From NCBI GenBank assembly GCA_947086895.1, contig CAMUAR010000037.1, forward strand, positions 1-34,311: a DNA stretch of 34,311 nt, read 5' to 3'. A program made the translations under genes and the position numbers. Source of the DNA: an uncultured Lachnospiraceae bacterium (GTDB taxonomy: Bacteria > Bacillota > Clostridia > Lachnospirales > Lachnospiraceae). The notes under the pieces were generated by a model that saw only the letters and a list, made by a program, of their open reading frames with translations, did not search any database and was not told the origin of the DNA. Shown in pieces: positions 1 through 8,192 of this stretch; position 1 is the first letter of the stretch, and each line of letters opens with the position of its first letter.

Positions 1-9
1 ACAATTCAT

Positions 10-30
10 CTCCCACCTAAGAGGTGGGAG
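10..30. repeat. Perfect 9-bp hairpin, IS200/IS605-like end or terminator
   Basis: CTCCCACCT (10-18) and AGGTGGGAG (22-30) form a perfect 9-bp hairpin with a 3-nt loop, followed by TCTTCTTGC. Subterminal hairpins of this kind, next to ATTCAT on one side and TCTTCTTGC on the other, are typical of IS200/IS605-type element ends in Clostridia. That link is from memory and not checked. It lies about 120 bp past the recD2 stop, so it could instead be a remote recD2 terminator, but no T-run follows on the minus strand. The rest of such an element would lie left of the window. Confidence 0.4.
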
Positions 31-150
31 TCTTCTTGCTGGAAGAGGATAAAATTCTATTTTTCTTGTTTTAAACATTATTATTTTATTTTTATAATAT
101 AAATAATAATATTACTTTTTATATCAAAAATGCGTATGTTTTTATAACTT

Positions 151-2394
151 TTATTTTATCTCTGATTCCATCTCTGCCATTTCCTGAATGCAGTCCATCA
201 AGCCGGAATACCGCTTCTGCTCGCTTTCATTTTCAATCATCGCCTGCACCATCCGATCGCTTCCGACAATCGTTACACACTTCTTGGCCCTTGTCACAGC
301 TGTGTAGAGCAGATTGCGGTTAAACAACATTCTCGGTCCGTTTAAAACCGGCAAAAGCACCGCTGGATACTCGCTCCCCTGCGACTTATGAATTGTCACT
401 GCATAAGCAAGCTCAAGTTCTTCCAACTGCGAAAATGGATATTCCACCATTCTGCCCTCGTCAAATTCAATAATAATATGTTCTGCAAACAGATTAATCC
501 CGCGGATAATTCCAGTATCGCCGTTAAAAATTCCTCCGCCTGTTTCAACCGTAACCCCGTAACGGCTTTTTATCTCCCATGCCAGCTGATAATTGTTCTT
601 AATCTGCATCACTTTATCTCCCTCCCGGAAGATTGTCTGATGGAACTCCTTTTCCTTTTTATCCGGTGCCGGCGGATTTAAATATTGCTGAAGCACCTGA
701 TTCAGCCGCTCAACTCCAAGCTCGCCCTTGCGCATTGGCGTAAGCACCTGAATATCGTAGGAAGTAGCTTTCACATACCGCGGCAATTTATCGCGGATCA
801 GCGCAATGAGAACCCCGGTAATTACATTGGCGTCCTCCCGTTTTAACATAAAAAAATCTTTGCTTTTATTGTCAAGACGAATCTGTTCACCTGCATTGAT
901 CTTATGTGCATTGACAATAATATCGCTCTCGGAAGCCTGACGAAAAATTTTCGTCAGCCGGACTACAGGAAACACGCTGGAACAAATCATATCATGCAAA
1001 ACATTTCCCGGTCCAACGCTTGGAAGCTGATTGACGTCCCCCACAAATATAACTCTTGTTCCAACCAAAACCGCCCGCAGCAGCGCGTGCATTAAACTGA
1101 TATCCACCATAGAAACTTCGTCGATAATCAGCACGTCTGTCTCCAGCGGATTGCCCTCATTCCTCTCAAAGCGAACCGCAGAGTCATTGGCAGTATCTAT
1201 TCCGTGGGACAACTCCAAAAGCCGATGAATTGTGCTTGCCTCGTGTCCGGTGGTCTCTTTCATGCGCTTTGCAGCGCGCCCTGTCGGAGCCGCAAGAAGA
1301 ATCTCCATCCCTTCTGTCTCAAAAAAGCGGATAATTGCATTGATTGTTGTTGTTTTTCCTGTTCCTGGACCTCCGGTCAGCAAAAATACACCACTCTGCG
1401 CAGCAGCAATAACCGCCTGCGCCTGGTGCTCATCCAGCTTGACGTTCAAATCCTTCTGCAGCCCGGCAAGCTTCACCGCAAGTTCAGCTTCAGAAAGATC
1501 GTAAGATACATTTAAATCAATCAGCATACGCGCGGTGTTTAATTCCATATAATAATAATTTGCCGCGTACACTCTTGGGTCGTCCTCTTCACCCTTGGAA
1601 AAAATTACTTTCCTCTCAATCTGCAATTCTCCCAGTATTTCTGTAAGCGACGCGGCAGGTATTCCCAAAATCAGCGAAGTTTGATAGAGCAGTTCCTTCT
1701 GCGGCAAAAACACATGCCCGCTGCCTGCTGCCTGCGAGAGCGCGTACAAAATCCCCGCGCGCAGACGATGACTGGAATCCTGCCGGATACCGACTTTTGA
1801 TGCGATATCATCCGCAATCTTAAATCCGACGCCATGGATATCTTCCGCAAGTCGATAAGGATTTTCCTTTACAATTTCCTGCATTTTATCGCCGTACTTC
1901 TGATATATTTTTACCGCAAGTCCTGTTGTAATGCCATACTGCTGCAAAAATACCATCGCATTGCGCATTCCGCGTTTCTCCTCAAACTGCACCGCAAAAT
2001 CCTGCGCCATCTTTTCACTGATGCCCTTAACCTGTGCCAGCCGCTCCGGCTCTTCATCTATAATCCGAAAGGTATCTGTTTTAAATTTTTTTACAATGCG
2101 CGCCGCCAGTGCCGGACCGATGCCGCGGATTGCCCCGGAACCGAGATATCTCTCCATTGCGACGATATTCTCCGGCTCTTTGATTTCGTAGGACTTAACC
2201 TGAAATTGCTCCCCGTAAACCGGATGGGCGATAAAGCCGCCCGTCATGCTTAAAAATTCTCCCTCTCCGATAAAAGTGAACGTACCGACGCAGGTCAATT
2301 CGTCCTCCTTTGTTGAGAGCGTCAGAACTGTATATCCGTTCTCCGCATTGCGGAATATAATTTTTTCAACGTAACCTTCAAACACCTCTTCCAA
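151..2394 (-). CDS. recD2: ATP-dependent RecD-like DNA helicase RecD2
   Basis: A 747-residue SF1B 5'-3' DNA helicase of the RecD2 type, which works without RecBC in Gram-positive bacteria in repair and replication-fork maintenance. In order it shows an N-terminal OB-like region, helix-hairpin-helix segments (about 87-105), Walker A GGPGTGKTTT (341-350), Walker B DVLIIDEVSMVD, the QLPSVGPGN motif III region, and C-terminal motifs VTIHKSQGSEYP and LLYTAVTRAKK. The length (about 740-830 is usual) and N-terminal extension separate it from the shorter RecBCD RecD. The start is TTG at 2394, preceded by AAAGGGA about 8 nt upstream; no in-frame ATG fits better. It stands alone on the minus strand, behind the flagellar operon terminator. 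Confidence 0.95.
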   Translation of the reverse strand: MEEVFEGYVEKIIFRNAENGYTVLTLSTKEDELTCVGTFTFIGEGEFLSMTGGFIAHPVYGEQFQVKSYEIKEPENIVAMERYLGSGAIRGIGPALAARIVKKFKTDTFRIIDEEPERLAQVKGISEKMAQDFAVQFEEKRGMRNAMVFLQQYGITTGLAVKIYQKYGDKMQEIVKENPYRLAEDIHGVGFKIADDIASKVGIRQDSSHRLRAGILYALSQAAGSGHVFLPQKELLYQTSLILGIPAASLTEILGELQIERKVIFSKGEEDDPRVYAANYYYMELNTARMLIDLNVSYDLSEAELAVKLAGLQKDLNVKLDEHQAQAVIAAAQSGVFLLTGGPGTGKTTTINAIIRFFETEGMEILLAAPTGRAAKRMKETTGHEASTIHRLLELSHGIDTANDSAVRFERNEGNPLETDVLIIDEVSMVDISLMHALLRAVLVGTRVIFVGDVNQLPSVGPGNVLHDMICSSVFPVVRLTKIFRQASESDIIVNAHKINAGEQIRLDNKSKDFFMLKREDANVITGVLIALIRDKLPRYVKATSYDIQVLTPMRKGELGVERLNQVLQQYLNPPAPDKKEKEFHQTIFREGDKVMQIKNNYQLAWEIKSRYGVTVETGGGIFNGDTGIIRGINLFAEHIIIEFDEGRMVEYPFSQLEELELAYAVTIHKSQGSEYPAVLLPVLNGPRMLFNRNLLYTAVTRAKKCVTIVGSDRMVQAMIENESEQKRYSGLMDCIQEMAEMESEIK

Positions 2395-2447
2395 TGCAAT
2401 AATCCCTTTCCTAAATAAAAGCTCCCCAACAGCCTAAGCTCTATGCA

Positions 2448-2475
2448 GTTATATAGTTAAAATATTTAAAAGCAA
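2448..2475 (-). promoter_or_regulatory. Candidate sigma-A promoter of recD2
   Basis: On the minus strand, TTGCTT (2470-2475) and TATAAC (2448-2453) are separated by 16 bp. They would start transcription near 2441, about 47 nt before the recD2 TTG. Each box has one to two mismatches to consensus, and nothing else in the gap fits better. Confidence 0.45.
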
Positions 2476-2540
2476 GCAGACGTATGAAATCGAGCAGGGA
2501 AGGATTGCTTCCCTTATGCGGGCAATAGGCAGATGAGGCT

Positions 2541-2578
2541 GCGCATAAAATACAGCCGGGCAGATATTGCCCGGCCAA
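2541..2578 (-). terminator. Intrinsic terminator of the mbl-flagellar operon
   Basis: GCCGGGCA and TGCCCGGC (2555-2562 and 2568-2575) form a perfect 8-bp GC-rich stem with a 5-nt loop. On the minus strand it is followed by TGTATTTTATG, a moderate T-tract. It sits 18 bp after the stop of the rod-binding gene and before the recD2 promoter. Confidence 0.75.
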
Positions 2579-2593
2579 AAATATACCGCCTTA

Positions 2594-2947
2594 TCACAGC
2601 ACGCCTTGCTCCCGCTTCATTGCTTCATAAAGCTGCTGCGCCAATCCGAGCTCACCACGATCCGCAATCGATGTTGCAACCTGCTCATAAAGCATGTCGC
2701 CAAATTGCTCCATGTACTCGTTCTCCTCTTCCTCCTCATCCTTTGGAATCGTTTTCTCCATACCCTTAAACATCTGTTCTACAAGATAAGCTTCAAACTC
2801 TTTGCAGGACTCCAAAAGTTCCTCGTCGGTCGCCTTTGCAGCATCCAGCGAACCAAGCGAAGACTGCAGCCTGGAAGCCTTGGATTCCGAGGAAGAATTT
2901 ATTAAATTTCCCAAATAATAATCCGCACCACCAACGGACAAACTCAT
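2594..2947 (-). CDS. flgJ: Flagellar rod-binding protein (FlgJ N-terminal domain)
   Basis: A 117-residue protein matching only the N-terminal rod-binding domain of FlgJ (LLESCKEFEAYLVEQMFKGMEKTIPK, then YEQVATSIADRGELGLAQQLYEAM). The muramidase half found in proteobacterial FlgJ is absent, as is usual in Clostridia. It should act as a rod cap or scaffold while the FlgF/FlgG rod is assembled. It is the last gene of the minus-strand operon, 111 bp after flgG, and ends at a terminator. The start ATG (2947) is preceded by an AAAGGGGAT-type site. The acidic stretch DEEEEEN at about residues 70-76 is notable. Confidence 0.85.
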   Translation of the reverse strand: MSLSVGGADYYLGNLINSSSESKASRLQSSLGSLDAAKATDEELLESCKEFEAYLVEQMFKGMEKTIPKDEEEEENEYMEQFGDMLYEQVATSIADRGELGLAQQLYEAMKREQGVL

Positions 2948-3058
2948 ATTTAATCCCCTTTTCTACCATATAAAGATTTCTTCACATTTCTTTTTCATAT
3001 TTCACCAGTTTACAAGTTTTTTGAAATCAAAAACCTGCAAACAGATGTTTTATATTTA

Positions 3059-3880
3059 CTAACCGCGCAGATTATTTGCCTGCTGCAGCATCTCATCCGA
3101 GGCTGTGATCACCTTTGAATTCATCTCATAAGCGCGCTGTGTCACAATCAAATCCACAATCTCATCCGCCGTATGTACATTTGATGCTTCCAGATATTTT
3201 GTTAAAATCCTGCTTGTTTTTAAAACCGGATTCTCACTTTCCAACCGCGCTGCCCCAGAAGCATCGCTCTCCTGGAACAGACTTCCCGACATTCTTAAAA
3301 GACCTGCCGGATTGTTAAACTGTGCAATTCCGATTCTTGTGTTCGTCGGCTCAGCAAGTCCTGTCTCTGCGTTTGGCAGACAGATATAACCCACCGAATC
3401 AATGCTGATTTTTGAAGTATCCATCGCCCCGTCAAATCGGATTACATTTCCGTTTGTATCAAGCAGCTGATAGCCGTCTGGATTTGCAAGCGAAAGCGTA
3501 CCGTCTGTATTTCTCGCAAGAGTAAAGGAACCGTTTCTTGTGTATGCTGTTGTTCCATCCCCCATCCTTACCGGGAAAAAGCCGTTGCCGTCAATCGCCA
3601 TATCAAAAGCATTGCCCGTCTCATTTACCGGACCTTGATCAAAATTTGAAATAATGGATGCGACGCGCACACCTGAACCAACCTGACCAATTACCGGCTT
3701 TGGATCGCCTTCATTATTTGTTGTTTTTCTCTGAAGTTTCGAATAAAGCAGCGATTGAAACACTGCAGATTCCTTTTTATACCCTGTTGTATTAACGTTT
3801 GACAAATTATTTGCTATATTGTCTAAGCTCGTCTGCTGTGCAATCATACCTGACGCGCCCGTCCAAAGTGCTCTCATCAT
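3059..3880 (-). CDS. flgG: Flagellar distal rod protein FlgG (FlhP)
   Basis: A 273-residue flagellar hook-basal body protein. The N-terminus MMRALWTGASGMIAQQTSLDNIANNLSNVNTTGYKKE is the classic rod/hook signature, and the C-terminus (SNVHTADEIVDLIVTQRAYEMNSKVITASDEMLQQANNLR) is the conserved coiled-coil-forming domain D0. Together they build the axial rod helix. The product of this gene, FlhP in Bacillus nomenclature, is the distal rod. The start is ATG-ATG at 3880 or 3877 with GAGGTAT upstream. It lies 116 bp after flgF in the mbl operon. That spacer holds a possible IS remnant. Confidence 0.92.
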   Translation of the reverse strand: MMRALWTGASGMIAQQTSLDNIANNLSNVNTTGYKKESAVFQSLLYSKLQRKTTNNEGDPKPVIGQVGSGVRVASIISNFDQGPVNETGNAFDMAIDGNGFFPVRMGDGTTAYTRNGSFTLARNTDGTLSLANPDGYQLLDTNGNVIRFDGAMDTSKISIDSVGYICLPNAETGLAEPTNTRIGIAQFNNPAGLLRMSGSLFQESDASGAARLESENPVLKTSRILTKYLEASNVHTADEIVDLIVTQRAYEMNSKVITASDEMLQQANNLRG

Positions 3881-3902
3881 AATGCTATACCTCTTTCCCT
3901 AT

Positions 3903-3985
3903 GTGAACTACCCACCGTCTAAAACCAGTGGGATTGCGGCAGCCTCATTTTCAACTCACAATTTAATACCGCGCGGAAACTTTCG
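3903..3985. mobile_element. Possible IS200/IS605 end remnant between flgF and flgG
   Basis: This non-coding spacer contains GAACTACCCACCG, then CCCAC/GTGGG arms (3911-3915 and 3928-3932), then TCAACTCACAATTTAATACC. I recognise the arrangement as like the ends of IS200/IS605-type elements in Clostridia, from memory only. The hairpin is weak (5 bp). A plain operon spacer is the alternative. Confidence 0.25.
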
Positions 3986-3996
3986 CCAAAATATTA

Positions 3997-4776
3997 TCAG
4001 CCGGATACTCGACCAATCGAATTTGCTGCCTGTTCCAGAGTGCCGTCAATGGTCTGAATTACTTTCTGTCCCGCTTCATAAGCTCTTGTAATTGTAATCA
4101 TATTGACCATCTCGCTGACAACATTGACGTTTGACTGCTCTGTATAATACTGCCGAATCATCCCGGAAGCTTCTTTCTCTCTTGCACCGTTCACTGGGAA
4201 GCAGCGCGTTTCGCCAAATTTTTTAAGATAATCATAATCTTCGAAATCCGTCAATGTAATTGTATCAATATATTGACCGTCCGCATACACACCGCCGCTT
4301 AAGTCTACCCGGACTTCGCCCGCGTCAACTGGGATCTGCAAAAAGCCTCCGTTCGCCATCAGATGATTTCCATCTGGATCTACAACATAGCCCTCATTTG
4401 TCACAGTAAACTGTCCTGCGCGTGTGTACTGTGTCGAAGTCACGCCATCTTTGTTTGTGTAAGAGACAGCAAAAAAACCGTCGCCATCAATCGCAAAATC
4501 AAATGTATTTCCTGTCTCACGCAAAGAACCATCCTTGTAATCTGTATAGACTTCGCCGATTTTTACTCCAAGACTCAGTGTTCCAATCTTCTCTTTTCGC
4601 CAATCGACCGAGGCATCCCGAATCTTTACCGCCAGATGTTCGTCGAAAGACTGGCTGGTCACCCCTTCTTTCTTATAGCCAACGGTCGCTGAATTCGCCA
4701 GATTATTTGCGATAACATCCAAACGTTTCTGCTCGGTCACCATTCCAGTCCATGCACTGTATAAGCTTCTGACCAT
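3997..4776 (-). CDS. flgF: Flagellar basal-body rod protein FlgF-like (FlhO)
   Basis: A 259-residue rod protein. The N-terminus MVRSLYSAWTGMVTEQKRLDVIANNLANSATVGYKKEG and C-terminus SNVNVVSEMVNMITITRAYEAGQKVIQTIDGTLEQAAN are the paired D0 elements of the FlgBCFG family. The central part (GNTFDFAIDGDGFFAV, TRAGQFTVTNEGYVVDPDG) is the FlgF/G core. It follows mbl and precedes flgG, matching the Bacillus mbl-flhO-flhP order, so FlhO is the closest equivalent. The ATG at 4776 has an AAAGGTG site. FlgF against FlgG identity rests on gene order more than on sequence. Confidence 0.88.
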   Translation of the reverse strand: MVRSLYSAWTGMVTEQKRLDVIANNLANSATVGYKKEGVTSQSFDEHLAVKIRDASVDWRKEKIGTLSLGVKIGEVYTDYKDGSLRETGNTFDFAIDGDGFFAVSYTNKDGVTSTQYTRAGQFTVTNEGYVVDPDGNHLMANGGFLQIPVDAGEVRVDLSGGVYADGQYIDTITLTDFEDYDYLKKFGETRCFPVNGAREKEASGMIRQYYTEQSNVNVVSEMVNMITITRAYEAGQKVIQTIDGTLEQAANSIGRVSG

Positions 4777-4893
4777 CTTCTGTTACACCTTTCCTCTCTA
4801 AACGGCTGACTGCCGCACTTCCTAAAAACGGACTCACTTTGTTTTCCATTCCAATTTTATTTTATATTTCCTGCAGTAGTTTGTATCCTGTTT

Positions 4894-5889
4894 TTAATTT
4901 AAAGGTTTGCTGCTGCCAAGAAACTCAACAAACTTTCCGGTGCCAATTGCGACCGCTGTCATTGGGTCTTCCGCCGTCATCGTTGTGATTCCGGTTTTTT
5001 CCTCAATCAGTTCCTCCAACCCATAAAGCAGACAGCCGCCTCCCGTCAAAACAATTCCGCGGTCCGCGATATCTGCGGCAAGTTCCGGCGGCGTTTTCTC
5101 CAGCACGCTGTGGACTGCCTCCACAATCTGCGAGGTGGTCTCGCGCAGCGCCTCCTCGGTTTCTTCTGATGTAACAGAAATTGTTTTTGGAAGCCCTGTT
5201 ACAAGATTTCGCCCGCGGACGTCCATCGCAACTGTCTCCGGTCTGCGGTACGCGGAACCAATTTTTATCTTGATATCCTCCGCCGTCCGTTCACCGATCA
5301 GCAGATTATGCTTTTTTCTCATATAGCGGACAATCGCTTCATCAAAATCATCCCCTGCAATCTTGATCGAAGTACTGACAACTGTACCGCCAAGCGAAAT
5401 TACCGCAATATCTGTCGTGCCGCCCCCGATATCGACAATCATATTGCCGCATGGTCTTGAAATATCAATCCCTGCGCCGATCGCAGCTGCAATCGGCTCC
5501 TCGATAATGGCAACTTCTCTGGCTCCCGCTGTATAAGTCGCATCCTCCACGGCTTTTTTCTCCACCTCTGTAACACCGCTTGGCACGCAGACACTGATGA
5601 TAGGCTTGCGGAACCTCTGCTTGCCAACCGCTTTATGAATAAAATATTTTAACATCTTTTCTGTTACAGTATAATCTGAGATAACGCCCTGACGAAGCGG
5701 ACGCACTGCCACAATATTGCCTGGTGTACGACCAAGCATCAATCTCGCTTCCTCACCGATCGCCTTGATGCGGTTTGTATCTCTGTCAAATGCCACTACA
5801 GAAGGCTCCTTAAGCACTACACCTTTTCCTCTTATATATACAAGTACACTTGCTGTTCCCAAGTCAATTCCAATATCGCTGCCGCTCAT
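4894..5889 (-). CDS. mbl: Actin-like cell-shape protein MreB/Mbl
   Basis: A 331-residue bacterial actin of the MreB/Mbl family. It polymerises under the membrane and guides elongasome peptidoglycan synthesis. The ATP-site motifs are visible: phosphate-1 DIGIDLGTASVLVY (5-18), phosphate-2 IVDIGGGTTDIAV (151-163) and the adenosine motif LTGGGCLLYGLEE near residue 290. The full family length (about 330-340) is present. The ATG at 5889 has a strong AAGGAG 6 nt upstream. I prefer Mbl over MreB because of the downstream flhO/flhP-like genes and the absence of mreC/mreD. Transcription likely starts about 130 nt upstream and continues through the flagellar rod genes. Confidence 0.9.
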   Translation of the reverse strand: MSGSDIGIDLGTASVLVYIRGKGVVLKEPSVVAFDRDTNRIKAIGEEARLMLGRTPGNIVAVRPLRQGVISDYTVTEKMLKYFIHKAVGKQRFRKPIISVCVPSGVTEVEKKAVEDATYTAGAREVAIIEEPIAAAIGAGIDISRPCGNMIVDIGGGTTDIAVISLGGTVVSTSIKIAGDDFDEAIVRYMRKKHNLLIGERTAEDIKIKIGSAYRRPETVAMDVRGRNLVTGLPKTISVTSEETEEALRETTSQIVEAVHSVLEKTPPELAADIADRGIVLTGGGCLLYGLEELIEEKTGITTMTAEDPMTAVAIGTGKFVEFLGSSKPLN

Positions 5890-6027
5890 TGCCTTCTCCT
5901 TTCAAAACTCCATTCTCACGTCTATGTCCACGCTTCAAAAACGCTACCTCCCGCACCCTGTTTTTGCAGACTGCAGGACGTAACTTAGAATAACGCATTT
6001 TATCCAAGTCTAAACATATTCCATTAT

Positions 6028-6056
6028 ATTATAAACGCTATATATGAATTTTTCAA
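6028..6056 (-). promoter_or_regulatory. Sigma-A promoter of the mbl-flagellar rod operon
   Basis: On the minus strand, TTGAAA (6051-6056) is followed after 17 bp by TATAAT (6028-6033). Transcription would start near 6021, giving a leader of about 130 nt. A second TATAAT-like hexamer overlaps just downstream. The surrounding sequence is A/T-rich. The 327-bp gap 5890-6216 holds this promoter and no gene. Confidence 0.75.
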
Positions 6057-6216
6057 AGGATTTTTTCAAAAGTTTTCAATTTCTTGCCGTTTTCGGTGTA
6101 TCTTTCTGCATTTTTCTCTATTATAGCAGTAAAATCCCACGGACTTGTGATATTTTTCTCATTTAAAAAGCGGACTGCTGTATTGAAACAATAGGAAAAG
6201 ACAATCGATTTTTACA

Positions 6217-7353
6217 TCAGCCAACGGCCAAATCCACCTGCTGAACCATGCCGGCTGTGCCATTTTCTTTTAAATAAATACCGCTGCTTCTCACAACTGC
6301 ATTTGTTGTGTTATCGTCCTTGGAATTTAAAGAAAATTGTGTTGACGTACTCCCAAGATAAATCGCGCCAATCCCTGCAACGCCAAGTGCCACAAGCTTA
6401 TCGTTTCCTGATTCGTCTTTTGTCCAGATCCTTAAACGGTTAAATATCTCATCCTTCTCGTCGATCCAGCCATTGCCATCCATATCAAACACTGCTAAAT
6501 CTGCAAAGCCATTTCCGCTTTTTGTCCCAAACAGTTCGCTGCCGTCATTGATTTTACCGTCCCCGTTTCGGTCAAGCGCAAGAAAACCGCATCCCTTTGC
6601 AAGAAGAGAAATATTGTCCATCTCTCCGTCACAATCAATATCAAATAAAAATTTTTGATCGGATACCCCGACAGGACCACCGTCCAGCGAAATTACAAGA
6701 GGATCCATCAACTGTGCCGCCCCGAAATCAATATCAACCTGCGTATACTGCGTAAATGTGCGCGACATCATCGCTTCTAAATCAATTTCAATCTTTCTGC
6801 CGTCCTCCGTTACCACCGTCCCGGACGAATAAAACGACATGCTTTCTTTTTCTTCATAAAACGACCGAACGCTTACTGTTCCAGCAAATGCCTGCGTTGG
6901 TCTTACGGATACATTCTGTCCTGGCAGTCCAATATTTAAAACTGCGTCGTCAATCTGTCTCTGATATTGATTTAACATCTGACTTAAAAGATCTTTTTGT
7001 GAAACCTTTTTAGAACTCATTTCACGCTTTCCCGACAGCATCATAAGCAGGTTCTTTAACCCGTTATATTCCACCTTGTCCTTGCCGGAATAGATCGCAT
7101 CATCTTTTGCCGCGACAAACAGACGTTCATAGTCTGACTGCATTCCAGTAAGCAGCGCTCCATATCCATTTGTTTTTCCTTCTTGTTTTTCGCCTGAAAA
7201 CTGTTCGCTATCCGTAGCTGAGGGCGTTGCTGCCAAAGCGCTGCCCGTTCGTCTGACTGTGCTCCCCCAGCCCGTAAAGCCGACAGTTTCCGCATTTGTC
7301 CGCGAATATTGATGATTTCCTCTCATCGCAACATTGCTTGACTGTATCACCAT
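6217..7353 (-). CDS. EF-hand-like calcium-binding protein, function unknown
   Basis: A 378-residue protein that I cannot assign to a named function. No signal peptide or membrane segment is visible. The first 220 residues are low-similarity with a polar helix-rich part (about 95-140). The C-terminal third carries calcium-loop motifs DIDCDGEMD (238-246), DRNGDGKINDGSE (261-273) and DMDGNGWIDEKDE (290-302). The last two fit the D-x-D/N-x-D/N-G EF-hand consensus and resemble the LDRNGDGxIxDGxELFG element seen in many large bacterial calcium-binding and surface proteins. A GGAGG site precedes the ATG at 7353. A candidate sigma-28 promoter about 100 bp upstream and the neighbouring flagellar operon hint at a motility-linked role, which is inference. 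Confidence 0.7.
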   Translation of the reverse strand: MVIQSSNVAMRGNHQYSRTNAETVGFTGWGSTVRRTGSALAATPSATDSEQFSGEKQEGKTNGYGALLTGMQSDYERLFVAAKDDAIYSGKDKVEYNGLKNLLMMLSGKREMSSKKVSQKDLLSQMLNQYQRQIDDAVLNIGLPGQNVSVRPTQAFAGTVSVRSFYEEKESMSFYSSGTVVTEDGRKIEIDLEAMMSRTFTQYTQVDIDFGAAQLMDPLVISLDGGPVGVSDQKFLFDIDCDGEMDNISLLAKGCGFLALDRNGDGKINDGSELFGTKSGNGFADLAVFDMDGNGWIDEKDEIFNRLRIWTKDESGNDKLVALGVAGIGAIYLGSTSTQFSLNSKDDNTTNAVVRSSGIYLKENGTAGMVQQVDLAVG

Positions 7354-7455
7354 ACGTCACACCTCCATGTATTTTATTGCTGCGGCAAGATTCAGGCTGC
7401 TCTACACCGCAGGCAGAAACAGCGGTTTTTAACCCCCGCAGTCCCGATAATTGTA

Positions 7456-7483
7456 ATATCGGCATAAAATATAATTTGCATTA
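7456..7483 (-). promoter_or_regulatory. Candidate flagellar sigma-28 (SigD) promoter
   Basis: On the minus strand, TAAT (7480-7483), a 16-bp spacer and GCCGATAT (7456-7463) closely match the Gram-positive sigma-28 consensus TAAA-N15-GCCGATAA. It points at the EF-hand gene and would start transcription about 95 nt before its ATG. The -10 lies inside a small dyad (CCGATA/TATCGG) and the site overlaps the divergent plus-strand promoter. Confidence 0.5.
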
Positions 7484-7504
7484 GCACCACGTTTATGATA
7501 AGAT
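7476..7504 (+). promoter_or_regulatory. Candidate sigma-A promoter of the small membrane protein gene
   Basis: TTGCAT (7476-7481), 17 bp, TAAGAT (7499-7504), about 46 nt before the ATG at 7550. It overlaps the -35 element of the divergent candidate sigma-28 promoter, so the two genes may interfere with each other's expression. Confidence 0.45.
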
Positions 7505-7549
7505 AAAACAAGCGTTCACAATGACAAAAGTCAAGGAGGAATATCCCTT

Positions 7550-8101
7550 ATGGCATATATTATTACGAATCATCCAGAAAATTCTGTTGCCAAACAGCCA
7601 AACACCCCTGAAAATAACACGAATTCTGATTCAGACCTTTCCAGAATGAACGCTGAAATTCTTCTTGTCGGTCGCTTTCATGCTTTGACGCTCTGCCGAG
7701 CTGTACTGTTCTGCCTTTTCACTGGATTTGAAATTATCCATGCGATCTATGGGTTTCATACGAGTTCAAGTATGACAATTATGCTTTTTTCCATTATATC
7801 TCCATGGATACTGGAAGCTGTACTTTCCCCACACATAAAAAAAACGGCGGTAGTACTTCCTTTTTTAAGAAAACACTACCACTATTCTTCCCTGCGCTAC
7901 GCTGCAAACAACATTTGTTTTTTCCTGTGCTGCCTGCTGCTTATATTATGGCAGAGACATAATTCCTATCCGGTATATCCGTTTGAATGGCTCTACCGCG
8001 CGCCGTCAATTTTCCTGTTTATCATCGCATCTCTTCGTATTCTGCTCTCCCTTTTCCTGCCCGGTCATATCCGGCGCCGGATGCTCCATGGAAAAATGTG
8101 A
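7550..8101 (+). CDS. Unknown four-helix membrane protein
   Basis: A 183-residue protein that I do not recognise. A polar N-terminus of about 40 residues is followed by roughly four hydrophobic segments: LCRAVLFCLFTGFEIIHAIY, MTIMLFSIISPWILEAVL, ICFFLCCLLLILW and SIFLFIIASLRILLSLFL. It ends in a basic tail (IRRRMLHGKM). A good AAGGAGG lies 10 nt before the ATG, and a terminator follows 45 bp after the stop, so it looks like a real single-gene transcript. It could be a small integral membrane regulator or part of an unknown envelope system. Confidence 0.75.
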   Translation: MAYIITNHPENSVAKQPNTPENNTNSDSDLSRMNAEILLVGRFHALTLCRAVLFCLFTGFEIIHAIYGFHTSSSMTIMLFSIISPWILEAVLSPHIKKTAVVLPFLRKHYHYSSLRYAANNICFFLCCLLLILWQRHNSYPVYPFEWLYRAPSIFLFIIASLRILLSLFLPGHIRRRMLHGKM

Positions 8102-8145
8102 GATTGTTTTGCACTTAGATACGTTCCTTTCCGCGTCCGTGGGCA

Positions 8146-8192
8146 GAAAAAAACAGGGAATACCAATTTGGTATTCCCTGTTTCTCTTTTTA
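8146..8192. terminator. Bidirectional terminator with 16-bp perfect arms
   Basis: The arms 8151-8166 and 8168-8183 are perfectly complementary around one central base. T-rich tracts follow on both strands (TTTCTCTTTTT on plus, TTTTTTT on minus). It serves the convergent genes at 7550 (plus) and 8190 (minus). Its plus-strand T-run reaches into the last codons of the minus-strand gene. Confidence 0.9.
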
